Shown one piece after another: positions 1 through 11,603 of a stretch of 64,000 nucleotides of DNA. Source of the DNA: Pseudomonas entomophila (GTDB taxonomy: Bacteria > Pseudomonadota > Gammaproteobacteria > Pseudomonadales > Pseudomonadaceae); the NCBI RefSeq assembly GCF_023277925.1, contig NZ_CP063832.1, positions 3,302,001 to 3,366,000 of the forward strand. Reading direction: 5' to 3'. The translations under genes were made by a program, and so were the position numbers. Positions within the stretch are counted from its first letter, which is position 1. Every line of letters starts with the position of its first letter. Below the pieces are notes generated by a model. That model was not told the DNA's origin. It saw only the letters and a list, made by a program, of their open reading frames with translations, and searched no databases.

Positions 1-1532
1 GTACCACGGCCGGCCATGTTGGTGGCGATGGTGAGCGCCCCCGGGGCACCGGCCTGGGCGATGATCTCGGCTTCCTTCTCGTGGTACTTGGCGTTCAGTA
101 CCTTGTGGTCGATCCCTTCCTTCTTGAGCAGGTTGGACATGTGCTCGGAGGTTTCGATGGTCGCGGTACCGACCAGCACTGGGCGGCCCAGGGCCATGCT
201 TTCCTTGATGTCGGCGATGATCGCCGCGTACTTCTCGTCGGCAGTCAAGTACACCAGGTCGTTGAAGTCCTTGCGGGCCAACGGCTTGTTCGGTGGGATG
301 ACCATCACGTTGAGGTTGTAGATCTGGGCGAACTCGAACGCCTCGGTGTCGGCAGTACCGGTCATGCCCGACAGTTTTGTATAGAGGCGGAAGTAGTTTT
401 GGAAGGTGGTCGAGGCCAGGGTCTGGCTTTCGGCCTGGATGTTCAGGTTTTCCTTCGCCTCGATGGCCTGGTGCAGGCCTTCGGACAGGCGGCGGCCCGG
501 CATGGTGCGGCCGGTGTGCTCGTCGATCAGGAGGATCTGGCCGTCCTGGACAATGTACTCGACGTTGCGGTGGAACAGTTTGTGCGCGCGCAGACCGGCG
601 TAGACGTGCGTCAGCAGGCCGAGGTTGTGCGCCGAATACAGGCTCTCGCCTTCGGCCAGCAGGCCCGATTGCGTCAGCATGTCCTCGATGAACTGGTGGC
701 CGGCCTCGTTCAGCTCGACCTGGCGGCTCTTCTCGTCGATGGTGTAGTGACCCTCTTGAGTCACCTGGCCTTCGACTTCCTCGATGTGTTGCGTCAGGCG
801 CGGGATCAGGCGGTTGATCTCGATGTACAGCTTGGAGCTGTCCTCGGCCTGGCCGGAGATGATCAGCGGGGTACGCGCTTCGTCGATGAGGATGGAGTCG
901 ACTTCGTCGATCACGGCGAAGTTCAGCTCGCGCTGGAACTTCTCGTCCTGGCTGAACGCCATGTTGTCGCGCAAATAGTCGAAACCGAATTCGTTGTTGG
1001 TGCCGTAGGTGATGTCGGCGGCATAGGCGGCGCGCTTCTCTTCAGGCGGCTGGAAGGCCGAGACGATACCGACGGTCAAACCAAGGAATTCGTAGAGCGG
1101 ACGCATCCAGTTGGCGTCGCGGCGGGCCAGGTAGTCGTTCACCGTGACCACGTGCACGCCCTTGCCGGACAGCGCGTTCAGATAAACGGCCAGGGTACCG
1201 ACCAAGGTCTTGCCTTCACCGGTGCGCATTTCTGCGATCATGCCTTCGTGCAGGGTCATGCCGCCGATCAGCTGGACGTCGAAGTGGCGCATGCCCATCA
1301 CGCGCTTGCCGGCCTCACGGGCCACGGCGAAGGCTTCAGGCAACAGCTGGTCCAGTGATTCGCCTTTGGCCAGGCGCTCCTTGAACTCTGCGGTCTTGCC
1401 CCGCAGTTGCTCGTCGGAGAGGGCCACCATCTTCTCTTCGAAGGCATTGACGGTGCTCACCGTCTTGAGCATGCGTTTGATTTCACGCTCGTTCTTGCTT
1501 CCAAAAAGTTTTTTTAACAAAGGCGCAAACAT
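1..1532 (-). CDS. secA: Preprotein translocase ATPase SecA (5' part; gene runs off the window)
   Basis: SecA is the ATPase motor that drives unfolded preproteins through SecYEG at the inner membrane. The reverse-strand frame opens at ATG 1532 with the typical SecA start [17 protein letters not shown]. It continues through the Walker A segment [14 protein letters not shown], the NDYLARRDA motif and [18 protein letters not shown] (DEAD-like Walker B), and then the helicase half ([12 protein letters not shown]). The frame stays open to base 1, so about 510 residues of a roughly 910-residue protein are present and the C-terminal zinc region lies outside. It is transcribed away from dciA. A sigma70-like promoter is proposed at 1691-1718. 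Identity is certain from length, motif order and position beside lpxC. Confidence 0.97.
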   Translation of the reverse strand, partial: MFAPLLKKLFGSKNEREIKRMLKTVSTVNAFEEKMVALSDEQLRGKTAEFKERLAKGESLDQLLPEAFAVAREAGKRVMGMRHFDVQLIGGMTLHEGMIAEMRTGEGKTLVGTLAVYLNALSGKGVHVVTVNDYLARRDANWMRPLYEFLGLTVGIVSAFQPPEEKRAAYAADITYGTNNEFGFDYLRDNMAFSQDEKFQRELNFAVIDEVDSILIDEARTPLIISGQAEDSSKLYIEINRLIPRLTQHIEEVEGQVTQEGHYTIDEKSRQVELNEAGHQFIEDMLTQSGLLAEGESLYSAHNLGLLTHVYAGLRAHKLFHRNVEYIVQDGQILLIDEHTGRTMPGRRLSEGLHQAIEAKENLNIQAESQTLASTTFQNYFRLYTKLSGMTGTADTEAFEFAQIYNLNVMVIPPNKPLARKDFNDLVYLTADEKYAAIIADIKESMALGRPVLVGTATIETSEHMSNLLKKEGIDHKVLNAKYHEKEAEIIAQAGAPGALTIATNMAGRG

Positions 1533-1883
1533 ATCGGCAGGATCTTCCACACGTAGGGATGGAGGGCGGCCCCATGAGTCGCCCGTGCAGCCCTGAGGCC
1601 GCATGCGAACGAGCATTCTACCCGGAAACGATGGTGAGGAAAGTGGTGGATTTCCACGATGCTGGCACAGCGCTTTTAGGGGGCCTGACTAACATAGGGG
1701 CTTTTCGCGCAAGTTCAAGGTACGGGAAGATGAAACGTATCGAGAATGACTTGCATCAATCTCTGAGTGCCGTCGGCGCCTGCAGGTACGGCTCCAACCT
1801 CGAGAAGGCACGATTTTCCCGCAAAGAGGCCAGCGCAAGGGCATCTGTTAGACTGTCGGTCTTGTAACCACCTGTGTACCCCC
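1533..1883. other. Divergent intergenic region between secA and dciA
   Basis: These 351 bases hold the control regions of two divergent genes. Apart from the candidate secA promoter, I see only a weak TTAGACT-like -10 near 1854 that could serve dciA. The open frames across it (for example around 1559-1867) lack ribosome-binding sites and family resemblance, and I do not accept them as genes. Confidence 0.5.
1691..1718 (-). promoter_or_regulatory. Candidate sigma70 promoter of secA
   Basis: On the reverse strand TTGAAC (1713-1718) and TATGTT (1691-1696) are separated by 16 bases. Both hexamers resemble the sigma70 consensus. Transcription would start near 1684, giving a leader of about 150 bases before secA. 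This is inferred from sequence only. Confidence 0.45.
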
Positions 1884-2339
1884 ATGGCCTACAAACCCTC
1901 ACCTGCCCGCCCGCCCGCCGCCTTGCTGCGCCAGGCTCGCCCGCTGCGCCTGCTGCTCAACCAGGCCGAACGCCTGGAACACCTGCAGCGCCTGCTGGAA
2001 AGCCAGCTGCAACCGGCAGCCCGCGAGCACTGCCATGTGGCGTCCTGGAAAGAGGGCACCTTGTTGCTGGTGGTTACCGATGGCCACTGGGCGACCCGTC
2101 TGCGCTACCAGCAAAAGCGCCTGCAGCGCCAGCTGCAAGCCATGGAAGCCTTCGCCAACCTGTCACGTATCCTGTTCAAGGTGCAACCGCCCTTGGTACC
2201 TGCCAAGCGTGGAGGTCAAGGGCCGGAGCTGTCGGAGCATGCCGCCGAGAGCATCCGCGGATCGGCTGACGGGATCAGTGATCCGAAGTTGCGGGCGGCA
2301 CTGGAACGGCTGGCCGCGCACGCACAGTCCAAGGTTTGA
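1884..2339 (+). CDS. dciA: DciA-type (DUF721) replicative helicase loader
   Basis: A 151-residue basic protein of the DUF721 family. Members of this family (DciA) are the ancestral partners that help load the DnaB helicase in bacteria lacking the phage-derived DnaC or DnaI loaders. The start MAYKPSPARPP at 1884 was chosen because the family begins close to the conserved helical segment (LLNQAERLEHLQRLLESQL), whereas the upstream in-frame extension is not family-like. The core (LLLVVTDGHWATRLRYQQKRLQRQL) matches the KH-like DUF721 fold. The C-terminal third is variable. In Pseudomonas this gene lies between lpxC and secA, as here. The family is seen directly; the helicase role comes from knowledge of the family. 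Confidence 0.85.
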   Translation: MAYKPSPARPPAALLRQARPLRLLLNQAERLEHLQRLLESQLQPAAREHCHVASWKEGTLLLVVTDGHWATRLRYQQKRLQRQLQAMEAFANLSRILFKVQPPLVPAKRGGQGPELSEHAAESIRGSADGISDPKLRAALERLAAHAQSKV

Positions 2340-2341
2340 CC

Positions 2342-2430
2342 CTGTACGAGCGGCCTTAGCCGCGAAGCAAGCGACGCGTTGCATGGCACCGGCTACGCCG
2401 GTGTTCGCGGCTGAAACCGCTCCTGCAGGC
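2342..2430. repeat. REP palindrome pair between dciA and lpxC
   Basis: Two inverted REP-like units face each other: GAGCGGCCTTAGCCGCGAA near 2348-2366 and TTCGCGGCTGAAACCGCTC near 2404-2422, followed by CTGCAGG. It is one of a dozen such elements in the window and lies in the gap between two convergent genes. Confidence 0.75.
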
Positions 2431-2446
2431 CTGCGCATGCGGCCAA

Positions 2447-2472
2447 TAAAAAAGGCCACCCGAAGGTGGCCT
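2447..2472 (-). terminator. Rho-independent terminator after lpxC
   Basis: Read on the reverse strand, AGGCCACC (2465-2472) pairs with GGTGGCCT (2453-2460) around a TTCG tetraloop (2461-2464). A run of U residues (A's at 2447-2453 on the plus strand) follows. It lies 26 bases past the lpxC stop and probably ends the whole dcw transcript. Confidence 0.85.
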
Positions 2473-2497
2473 CAATCACTAGAGAGAGTGTTCGAAC

Positions 2498-3409
2498 TTA
2501 CACGGCCGCAACAGGGCGCATGTACGAGATCGGTGCCGTGCTGGCATCTTCGAAAAACACCACTTCCCAGGCATCTGTTTCTGCGATCAACTTGCGCAGC
2601 AACTGGTTGTTCAACGAGTGGCCGGACTTGTAGCCCTTGAACTCGCCGATCAGGCTGTTGCCCAGCAGGTAGAGGTCACCAATGGCATCGAGGATCTTGT
2701 GCTTGACGAATTCGTCTTCGGAACGAAGACCGTCTTCGTTGAGCACGCCAGTCTCGTCGACCACAATGGCGTTCTCGACGCTGCCGCCGAGCGCAAGGTT
2801 ATGCTTGCGCAGGTACTCGATGTCTCGCATGAACCCGAAAGTCCGTGCGCGGCTGACTTCTTTCACGAACGAAGTGCTGGAGAAGTCTACAGACGCGCTC
2901 TGGGTCTGGCCCTTGAGGACCGGGTGATCGAAGTCGATCTCGAAGCTCACCTTGAACCCGTCGAACGGCAGGAAAGTGGCGCGCTTGTCGCCGTCTTCCA
3001 CTGTCACTTCGCGCAGGATGCGGATGAACTTCTTCGGTGCGTCCTGTTCTTCCAGGCCGGCCGATTGGATCAGGAATACGAAGGGTCCGGCGCTGCCATC
3101 CATGATCGGCACTTCCGAGGCGGAGAGCTCGACGTAGGCGTTATCGATGCCCAGGCCCGCCATGGCGGAAAGCAGGTGCTCGACCGTATCGACCTTGACG
3201 TCACCGTTGACCAGTGTGGTGGACATGGTGGTCTCACCGACATTGGCCGCGCGCGCCGGGATTTCCACGACGGGAGAAAGGTCGGCGCGACGGAAGACGA
3301 TGCCGGTGTCGACAGGCGCAGGCTTGAGGGTCAGGTAGACCTTCTCCCCGGAGTGCAGGCCGACGCCCGTGGCACGGATGGTATTCTTCAGGGTGCGTTG
3401 TCTAATCAT
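2498..3409 (-). CDS. lpxC: UDP-3-O-acyl-N-acetylglucosamine deacetylase LpxC
   Basis: A cytoplasmic zinc amidase that performs the committed step of lipid A synthesis, removing acetate from UDP-3-O-acyl-GlcNAc. It has 303 residues, the normal length. Zinc and catalytic residues are visible: VDTVEHLL (Glu77, His78), HKILDAIGD (about His237 and Asp241) and KSGHSLNNQ (catalytic His about 264). It is the last gene of the dcw run, 112 bases after ftsZ, with its own candidate promoter and a terminator just downstream. In other bacteria LpxC level is set by proteolysis; nothing here shows that directly. Confidence 0.97.
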   Translation of the reverse strand: MIRQRTLKNTIRATGVGLHSGEKVYLTLKPAPVDTGIVFRRADLSPVVEIPARAANVGETTMSTTLVNGDVKVDTVEHLLSAMAGLGIDNAYVELSASEVPIMDGSAGPFVFLIQSAGLEEQDAPKKFIRILREVTVEDGDKRATFLPFDGFKVSFEIDFDHPVLKGQTQSASVDFSSTSFVKEVSRARTFGFMRDIEYLRKHNLALGGSVENAIVVDETGVLNEDGLRSEDEFVKHKILDAIGDLYLLGNSLIGEFKGYKSGHSLNNQLLRKLIAETDAWEVVFFEDASTAPISYMRPVAAV

Positions 3410-3461
3410 GGCATTGGCCGCTTCAGCGCAAATTGCGAACAGGTATCAACAAAGGCTGGGG

Positions 3462-3490
3462 ATAATAACAGACCCGGCCTTTGCTGAACA
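3462..3490 (-). promoter_or_regulatory. Candidate lpxC promoter in the ftsZ-lpxC gap
   Basis: Reverse-strand TATTAT (3462-3467) is a good -10. TGTTCA (3485-3490), 17 bases upstream, is a moderate -35. It would give lpxC a transcript independent of ftsZ. Prediction only. Confidence 0.4.
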
Positions 3491-3521
3491 CCAATCACCC
3501 TAATACCCCTGATAAATTCCA

Positions 3522-4718
3522 TCAATCGGCCTGACGACGCAGGAACGCCGGGATATCCAGGTAGTCCAGATCATCCTGAGGGTTGAGTTTAGCTGCCGCC
3601 GCGGCACCCGCATGCGCCTGGTTGCGCATCACGGTCGGACGCTCCAGGTCACGGTAGTTCACCGCCGACTGCTCCTGGCGAACCGGGGCCGGGTTGGAAG
3701 CCTCGTACACCTGCTGAGCGGTCTGCAGGGTGTTGTCGACTACCTTGACCGGTTTCTCGATGCGCGCGCCCAGGCCAGTGGCCACAACGGTCACGTGCAG
3801 TTCGTCACGCATGTCCGGATCAATCACGGTACCGACCTTGACCATCGCGTGGTCGGAGGCGAAGGCCTCGATGATGCTACCCACGTCGGAGTACTCACCC
3901 AGCGACAGGTCCGGGCCTGCGGTGATGTTCACCAGGATGCCGCGGGCGCCCTGCAGGTTGACGTCTTCGAGCAGTGGGTTGCGGATTGCCGCCTCGGTGG
4001 CCTCGCGGGCACGGTTCGGGCCGCTGGCGCAGCCAGTACCCATCATCGCCATGCCCATCTCGCCCATCACGGTGCGCACGTCGGCGAAGTCGACGTTGAT
4101 CATGCCAGGGCGCTTGATGATGTCGGAGATACCGCGCACGGCACCTGCCAGTACATCGTCAGCCTTGGCGAAGGCGGACAGCAGGCTCGCATCCTTGCCC
4201 AGGATGGTCAGCAGCTTCTCGTTGGGGATGGTGATCAACGAGTCGACGCTCTCGGCCAGCATGCGGATGCCTTCGTCGGCGATCTGCATGCGCTTGCGGC
4301 CCTCGAACGGGAACGGACGGGTCACCACCGCAACGGTGAGGATGCCCATTTCCTTCGCCACTTCGGCGATGATCGGTGCCGCGCCGGTGCCGGTACCGCC
4401 ACCCATGCCAGTGGTGATGAACACCATGTTGGTGCCCTGCAGCACTTCGGCGATGCGCTCACGGTCTTCCAGCGCGGCCTGACGGCCGACTTCCGGATTG
4501 GCACCCGCGCCCAGGCCCTTGGTCACGCCGGTACCCAGTTGCAGGATGGTGCGCGCGCCAATGTTCTTCAGCGCCTGGGCATCGGTGTTGGCGCAGATGA
4601 ACTCCACGCCCTCGATGTTGCTCTTGACCATGTGGTTGACCGCGTTGCCGCCGCCACCACCGACGCCGATCACCTTGATGACCGGACTTTGCGGGACGTT
4701 GTCTACGAGCTCGAACAT
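3522..4718 (-). CDS. ftsZ: Cell division protein FtsZ
   Basis: The tubulin-like GTPase that polymerises at midcell into the Z ring and recruits the divisome. It has 398 residues. The N-terminal glycine-rich nucleotide segment (VGGGGGNAVNHM), the tubulin signature GGGTGTGAAP near residue 105 and the T7 loop (NVDFADVRTVM) are all present. After a variable linker it ends in the conserved tail DDLDYLDIPAFLRRQAD, which binds FtsA, ZipA and MinC in the family. The ribosome-binding site AAGGAGAGG lies just before the ATG. ftsZ follows ftsA by 55 bases, a gap that could hold an extra promoter. Confidence 0.99.
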   Translation of the reverse strand: MFELVDNVPQSPVIKVIGVGGGGGNAVNHMVKSNIEGVEFICANTDAQALKNIGARTILQLGTGVTKGLGAGANPEVGRQAALEDRERIAEVLQGTNMVFITTGMGGGTGTGAAPIIAEVAKEMGILTVAVVTRPFPFEGRKRMQIADEGIRMLAESVDSLITIPNEKLLTILGKDASLLSAFAKADDVLAGAVRGISDIIKRPGMINVDFADVRTVMGEMGMAMMGTGCASGPNRAREATEAAIRNPLLEDVNLQGARGILVNITAGPDLSLGEYSDVGSIIEAFASDHAMVKVGTVIDPDMRDELHVTVVATGLGARIEKPVKVVDNTLQTAQQVYEASNPAPVRQEQSAVNYRDLERPTVMRNQAHAGAAAAAKLNPQDDLDYLDIPAFLRRQAD

Positions 4719-4773
4719 TTTCCCTCTCCTTACAGTTCTCTAGTTGTTGCGCCTACCACTACTGCTTTGAAAC

Positions 4774-6036
4774 TTAGAAGTTGCCCTGGACCCAACGCTT
4801 GAGTCGTTCAAGCACCGGGGCCTTCGGTTCATCGCCATAGCTGTTGTTGCTGCTGTTGCTGATACCGGTCAGGGACGGGTCCTCGGACTGCTTCTGCAGG
4901 CCGTAGGTGAGCAGGCCCACGCCGGTGGAATAGATCGGGTTGCGCACCACGTCGCTCAGCCCCCGAACGCTGTGCGGCACGCCCAGGCGTACCGGCATGT
5001 GGAAGATCTCTTCGGCCAGTTCCACGGCGCCTTCCATCTTCGCGGTGCCGCCGGTGAGGACGATACCGGCCGGCACCAGGTCTTCGAAGCCGCTACGACG
5101 CAGCTCGGCCTGGATCAGGGTGAACAACTCGTCGTAACGCGGTTCCACGACTTCAGCCAGGGCCTGGCGCGACAACTCGCGCGGCGGACGGTCGCCGACG
5201 CTCGGCACTTTGATCGTTTCACCGGCGCCGGCCAACTTGGCCAGGGCGCAGGCGTAGCGGATCTTGATTTCCTCGGCGTACTGCGTGGGGGTGCGCAGGG
5301 CCATGGCGATGTCGTTGGTGACCTGGTCGCCGGCGATCGGGATCACCGCGGTGTGGCGGATCGCGCCTTCGGTGAAGATGGCGATGTCGGTGGTACCACC
5401 ACCGATGTCCACCAGGCACACGCCCAGCTCTTTCTCATCGTCGGTCAGCACCGAGTAGGCCGAGGCCAGTTGCTCGAGGATGATGTCGTCGATTTCCAGG
5501 CCGCAGCGACGCACGCACTTCTCGATGTTCTGCGCGGCGTTGACCGCACAGGTGACCACGTGGACCTTGGCTTCCAGGCGCACGCCCGACATGCCCAGTG
5601 GCTCGCGCACGCCTTCCTGGTTGTCGATCACATAGTCCTGCGGCAGGGTGTGCAGCACCCGCTGGTCGGCCGGAATTGCCACGGCCTGGGCGGCGTCGAG
5701 CACGCGCTCGAGGTCGGCGGTGCTGACTTCGCGGTCACGGATGGCGACGATACCGTGGGAGTTCAGGCTGCGAATGTGATTGCCGGCCACGCCGACGAAC
5801 GCCGAATGGATACGGCAGCCGGCCATCAGCTGGGCCTCTTCCACGGCGCGCTGGATCGACTGCACGGTCGACTCGATGTTCACCACCACGCCCTTCTTCA
5901 GGCCGCGCGATGGGTGGGTGCCGATACCCACGATCTCCAGGGTACCGTCCTCGCCGACCTCACCCACCAGCGCCACCACCTTGGAGGTGCCGATGTCCAG
6001 CCCGACGATCATTTTGCCGCTATGCGCGTTTGCCAT
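4774..6036 (-). CDS. ftsA: Cell division protein FtsA
   Basis: An actin-like ATPase that tethers FtsZ filaments to the inner membrane and recruits later division proteins. It has 420 residues. The phosphate-binding loops GLDIGTSKVVALV (near the N terminus) and DIGGGTTDIAIF are typical of the actin/Hsp70 fold. The C-terminal LERLKRWVQGNF is the amphipathic membrane-targeting helix. The gene lies 14 bases after ftsQ in the expected ftsQ-ftsA-ftsZ order. Confidence 0.98.
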   Translation of the reverse strand: MANAHSGKMIVGLDIGTSKVVALVGEVGEDGTLEIVGIGTHPSRGLKKGVVVNIESTVQSIQRAVEEAQLMAGCRIHSAFVGVAGNHIRSLNSHGIVAIRDREVSTADLERVLDAAQAVAIPADQRVLHTLPQDYVIDNQEGVREPLGMSGVRLEAKVHVVTCAVNAAQNIEKCVRRCGLEIDDIILEQLASAYSVLTDDEKELGVCLVDIGGGTTDIAIFTEGAIRHTAVIPIAGDQVTNDIAMALRTPTQYAEEIKIRYACALAKLAGAGETIKVPSVGDRPPRELSRQALAEVVEPRYDELFTLIQAELRRSGFEDLVPAGIVLTGGTAKMEGAVELAEEIFHMPVRLGVPHSVRGLSDVVRNPIYSTGVGLLTYGLQKQSEDPSLTGISNSSNNSYGDEPKAPVLERLKRWVQGNF

Positions 6037-6050
6037 GGTCCTGCCTCTCT

Positions 6051-6920
6051 CTAATTCTTCGCAACGGCGGGTTGGGCCGTCGTCGGTGCATTCGGTTCCC
6101 GCCAGCCAACGGCAAGTCCATTGGCGTAACGCAGATCGATGCGGGCGATATTGGTGATCTGGTCTTTAAGCGTTTTGTCGTAAATGGCAATGAAACGGCG
6201 CATCTTCTCCACCAGATGGTCGCGCCCCAACAGCAACTCGATGCCCGGCCCGGCACTACCCGCACCGGTGGTCAGGAACCAGCTGCCTCGCTCGCGCAGC
6301 TCCAGGCGAGCGATGGAAAAGCCCATGGGGCGCAGCATCTGGCTCAATACCTGATACTGCTGCATGACTTGTTGCTGAGCGCGCTGCGGCCCGAACAGCT
6401 GCGGCAGGTGCTCGTAGTTGGCCAACTCACGCGGGGTGAAGGCCTGGCCCTGATTGTTGAGCAAGGCCTCGTCACCCCAGCGTGCCACCGGCAACTGTTC
6501 CTCCAGACGGATCACCACCTCGTCCGGCCAGACCCGACGCACTTCGGCGTGGGCGATCCATGGCATCTGCTCCAGTTCCACGCGCATCGCTGCCAGGTCG
6601 ACGGTAAAGAAGCTTGCCGCCACATAGGGCGCGATCCGTTGCTGCACCGCCTGCTGGCTGATGTAGCTAAGGTCGCCCTGCACGGCGATCTTGGTGATTG
6701 GGCGATCGGCGTAAGGCATCAGGCGAATGGCGCCTTCATAAGCGCCAAAGCCCGCCGCAACCAGCAGCACCGGCCACAGCAGGCGCTTGAAGCCACCAAA
6801 ACTAGGGCGAGGCAGGCGCGCCGATACGGGCTCGTCGGCCACCAGTCGGCTGGCGCCACGCGGCACCGGCTTGCTACGACCGGTAACGGGTTGCTGCTGA
6901 CGTACCATTGCGCCTTGCAT
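6051..6920 (-). CDS. ftsQ: Cell division protein FtsQ
   Basis: A bitopic inner-membrane divisome protein that bridges FtsA/FtsK to the FtsB-FtsL-FtsWI complex. It has 289 residues: a basic cytoplasmic N terminus, one membrane segment around residues 47-66 ([17 protein letters not shown]), a POTRA domain starting at [14 protein letters not shown] and then the FtsQ beta domain. The start [10 protein letters not shown] at 6920 is favoured because other Pseudomonas FtsQ proteins begin similarly; Met5 at 6908 is an alternative. It begins 5 bases after ddlB ends. Confidence 0.95.
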   Translation of the reverse strand: MQGAMVRQQQPVTGRSKPVPRGASRLVADEPVSARLPRPSFGGFKRLLWPVLLVAAGFGAYEGAIRLMPYADRPITKIAVQGDLSYISQQAVQQRIAPYVAASFFTVDLAAMRVELEQMPWIAHAEVRRVWPDEVVIRLEEQLPVARWGDEALLNNQGQAFTPRELANYEHLPQLFGPQRAQQQVMQQYQVLSQMLRPMGFSIARLELRERGSWFLTTGAGSAGPGIELLLGRDHLVEKMRRFIAIYDKTLKDQITNIARIDLRYANGLAVGWREPNAPTTAQPAVAKN

Positions 6921-6925
6921 GGTGG

Positions 6926-9319
<2,394 letters not shown>

Positions 9320-9327
<8 letters not shown>

Positions 9328-10399
9328 GGGCCACCTCCAGGCAGATATCGACCACGGTGCTGGTTGCGGCAGGTTTGGCCAGGCGACGCGCGGTGCCGGC
9401 CATGGTGTTGAGTTTCTCGGGTTGCATCAGCACCTCGTTCAGGCGTTCAGCGAGCTGCGCTGCGCCAGTTGTCGCTTGCGGCATCAGGAAGGCGGCGCCT
9501 TCACGAGCCAGATATTGGGCGTTGTGGGTCTGGTGGTCGTCGATAGCGTGGGGCAAGGGCACCAGCACCGAGGGCAGGCCCGCCGCCGCGAGTTCGCTGA
9601 CGGTCAGGGCGCCGGCCCGGCACACCACCATGTCGGCCCAGCCATAGGCGTGGGCCATGTCCTTGATGAACGGTTCTACCTGAGCCTCGACACCCGCCTC
9701 GTGATAACGCTCGGCGGTAGTCGGCGCGTGATTCTTGCCGGCCTGGTGGAACACCTCTGGCCGCAAGCTCGCGGGCACCTCGGACAGGGCCTTAGGCAAC
9801 AATTTGTTCAATGGTTCCGCACCCAGGCTGCCGCCCATGACCAACAGGCGGGCACGGCGTTCGACCAGAGGCGCGCGCTGCGCATCCATGAACAGCTCCG
9901 GACGCACCGGGTTGCCAGTGGTGCGCAGCTTGTCGCTGGCCTCGAAGGTGCCTGGAAAAGCTTCGCAGACACGGGCCGCCAGCGGCACCAGCAGGCGATT
10001 GGCGGTACCGGCGCGGGCGTTCTGCTCGTGAATGACCAGTGGCACGCCGCACAGTCGCGCGGCCACGCCACCGGGGCCGGTCACATAACCCCCGAAGCCG
10101 ATCACGCAGACCGGCTTGAGTTCACGCACGATGCGCCGCGCCTGCAGCACTGCCTTGACCAGGGTGAACGGCGCCTTGAGCAGCGACAACTTGCCCTTGC
10201 CACGCAGGCCGGTGACCTGGATCAGGTGCAACGACAACCCTGCCTGGGGCACCAGTTCGTTTTCGATACCGCGCGGGGTGCCCAGCCAGTGCACGCGGTA
10301 GCCGCGTGCCTGGAACTCGCGGGCACAGGCCAGGGCCGGGAAAACATGCCCCCCGGTACCACCGGCCATGATCAACACGTTCTTGCCGTCAGCGGCCAT
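9320..10399 (-). CDS. murG: UDP-GlcNAc:lipid I N-acetylglucosaminyltransferase MurG
   Basis: A peripheral inner-membrane GT-B glycosyltransferase that converts lipid I to lipid II. The start [22 protein letters not shown] at 10399 was chosen because GGAG lies about 7 bases upstream and it matches Pseudomonas MurG; a start six codons earlier is less likely. It has 359 residues. The lipid-binding [11 protein letters not shown] loop, [11 protein letters not shown] and the donor-site region ([20 protein letters not shown]) are present. It overlaps the end of ftsW by 11 bases. Confidence 0.97.
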
Positions 10400-11603
10400 G
10401 GCTGGTCTCCTCGGCAAAATCGCTCTCCTTGAATTCGTGCTCCTCGCTGCCCAGGTGCGTGCGGCTTTCCCACTCGATCCTTAGCAATAGCCCCACGCAG
10501 GCGCAGCAGATCACCAGCGAGCTGCCCCCATAGCTGAGAAATGGCAGGGTCAGGCCCTTGGTTGGCAGCAGGCCGACGTTCACGCCAATGTTGATCAGGA
10601 ACTGACCGATCCACAGGAACGACAAGCCAAAGGCCATGTAGGCGGCAAAGAACTGCTTGGCCTTCTCCGCCCACAGGCCGATATAAAGGGCACGAACAGT
10701 GACGAAGACGAACAGCGCGATGGTCAGCAACGAGCCGACCACGCCCAGCTCCTCGGCCAGCACCGAGAACACGAAGTCGGTGTGCGCCTCGGGCAGGTAG
10801 AACTGCTTCTGCACGCTGTTGCCCAGGCCCACACCCAGCCACTCGCCGCGACCGAAGGCGATCAGCGCCTGGGTCAGCTGGTAGCCGGAACCGAACTGGT
10901 CGGACCAAGGGTCGGTGAAGGTAATCAGACGCGCCATCCGGTAAGGCTGGGCCTGCACCAGGACCACCACCGAAATGACCGCCAACACCACCATCAGCGA
11001 GAAGCGGAACAGCCCCACCCCACCGAGGAACAGCATGGCCGCCGCAGCGCCCATCATCACCACCGTGGCACCGAAGTCCGGCTCCATCAGCAGCAGGCCA
11101 GCCATCGGTAGCAACACGATGAACGGCTTGAAGAAGCCCATCCAGCTCTCGCGCACTTCGGTCTGCCGGCGTACCAGGTAGCCGGCCAGGTAGATGACCA
11201 CGAAGACCTTGGCTATCTCCGAGGGCTGGACGTTGAAGAAGCTGAAGCCGATCCAGCGCATCGAGCCGTTCACCTCGCGGCCGATGCCCGGCACCAGCAC
11301 CAGCACCAGCAGGCCGAAGGCGCCGATCAGCATGAGGAAACCCATGCGCTGCCAGGTGGCGATCGGCACCATCATGGTCATCACCCCGGCGCCCAGGCCG
11401 AGGGTGACGTACACCAGGTGGCGGATCATGTGGTACAGCGGGTTGCCCGACTGCACTGCAGCCACTTCCGAGGAAGCCGACGTAATCATCACCAGGCCCA
11501 GGCCGAGCAGCGCCAGGCAACCGGCCAGCAGCGGGAAGTCCAGGTCGATGCCACGGCCACTGATCAGCGGCGACGGGTAAGGCTTGAGGATGCCGAAGAT
11601 CAT
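10389..11603 (-). CDS. ftsW: SEDS peptidoglycan polymerase FtsW
   Basis: An inner-membrane SEDS-family glycosyltransferase that polymerises septal peptidoglycan together with the transpeptidase FtsI. From ATG 11603 it is 404 residues with about ten hydrophobic segments. Conserved SEDS stretches include YQLTQALIAFGRGEWLGVGLGNS and LPEAHTDFVFSVLAEELG, the catalytic-loop region with its conserved Asp. The ATG at 11603 overlaps the murD stop in an ATGA arrangement; the frame stays open further upstream inside murD, but that part encodes no family sequence. Confidence 0.97.
   Translation of the reverse strand: MIFGILKPYPSPLISGRGIDLDFPLLAGCLALLGLGLVMITSASSEVAAVQSGNPLYHMIRHLVYVTLGLGAGVMTMMVPIATWQRMGFLMLIGAFGLLVLVLVPGIGREVNGSMRWIGFSFFNVQPSEIAKVFVVIYLAGYLVRRQTEVRESWMGFFKPFIVLLPMAGLLLMEPDFGATVVMMGAAAAMLFLGGVGLFRFSLMVVLAVISVVVLVQAQPYRMARLITFTDPWSDQFGSGYQLTQALIAFGRGEWLGVGLGNSVQKQFYLPEAHTDFVFSVLAEELGVVGSLLTIALFVFVTVRALYIGLWAEKAKQFFAAYMAFGLSFLWIGQFLINIGVNVGLLPTKGLTLPFLSYGGSSLVICCACVGLLLRIEWESRTHLGSEEHEFKESDFAEETSHGR

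Noticed and set aside
81..1358. Long plus-strand reading frame opposite secA
   Set aside because: It is the antisense shadow of secA, caused by high third-position GC. It lacks a ribosome-binding site and the translated sequence has low-complexity Val/Asp/His composition.
1559..1867. 102-codon plus-strand frame in the secA-dciA gap
   Set aside because: It has no ribosome-binding site, overlaps the proposed secA promoter and has no family resemblance.
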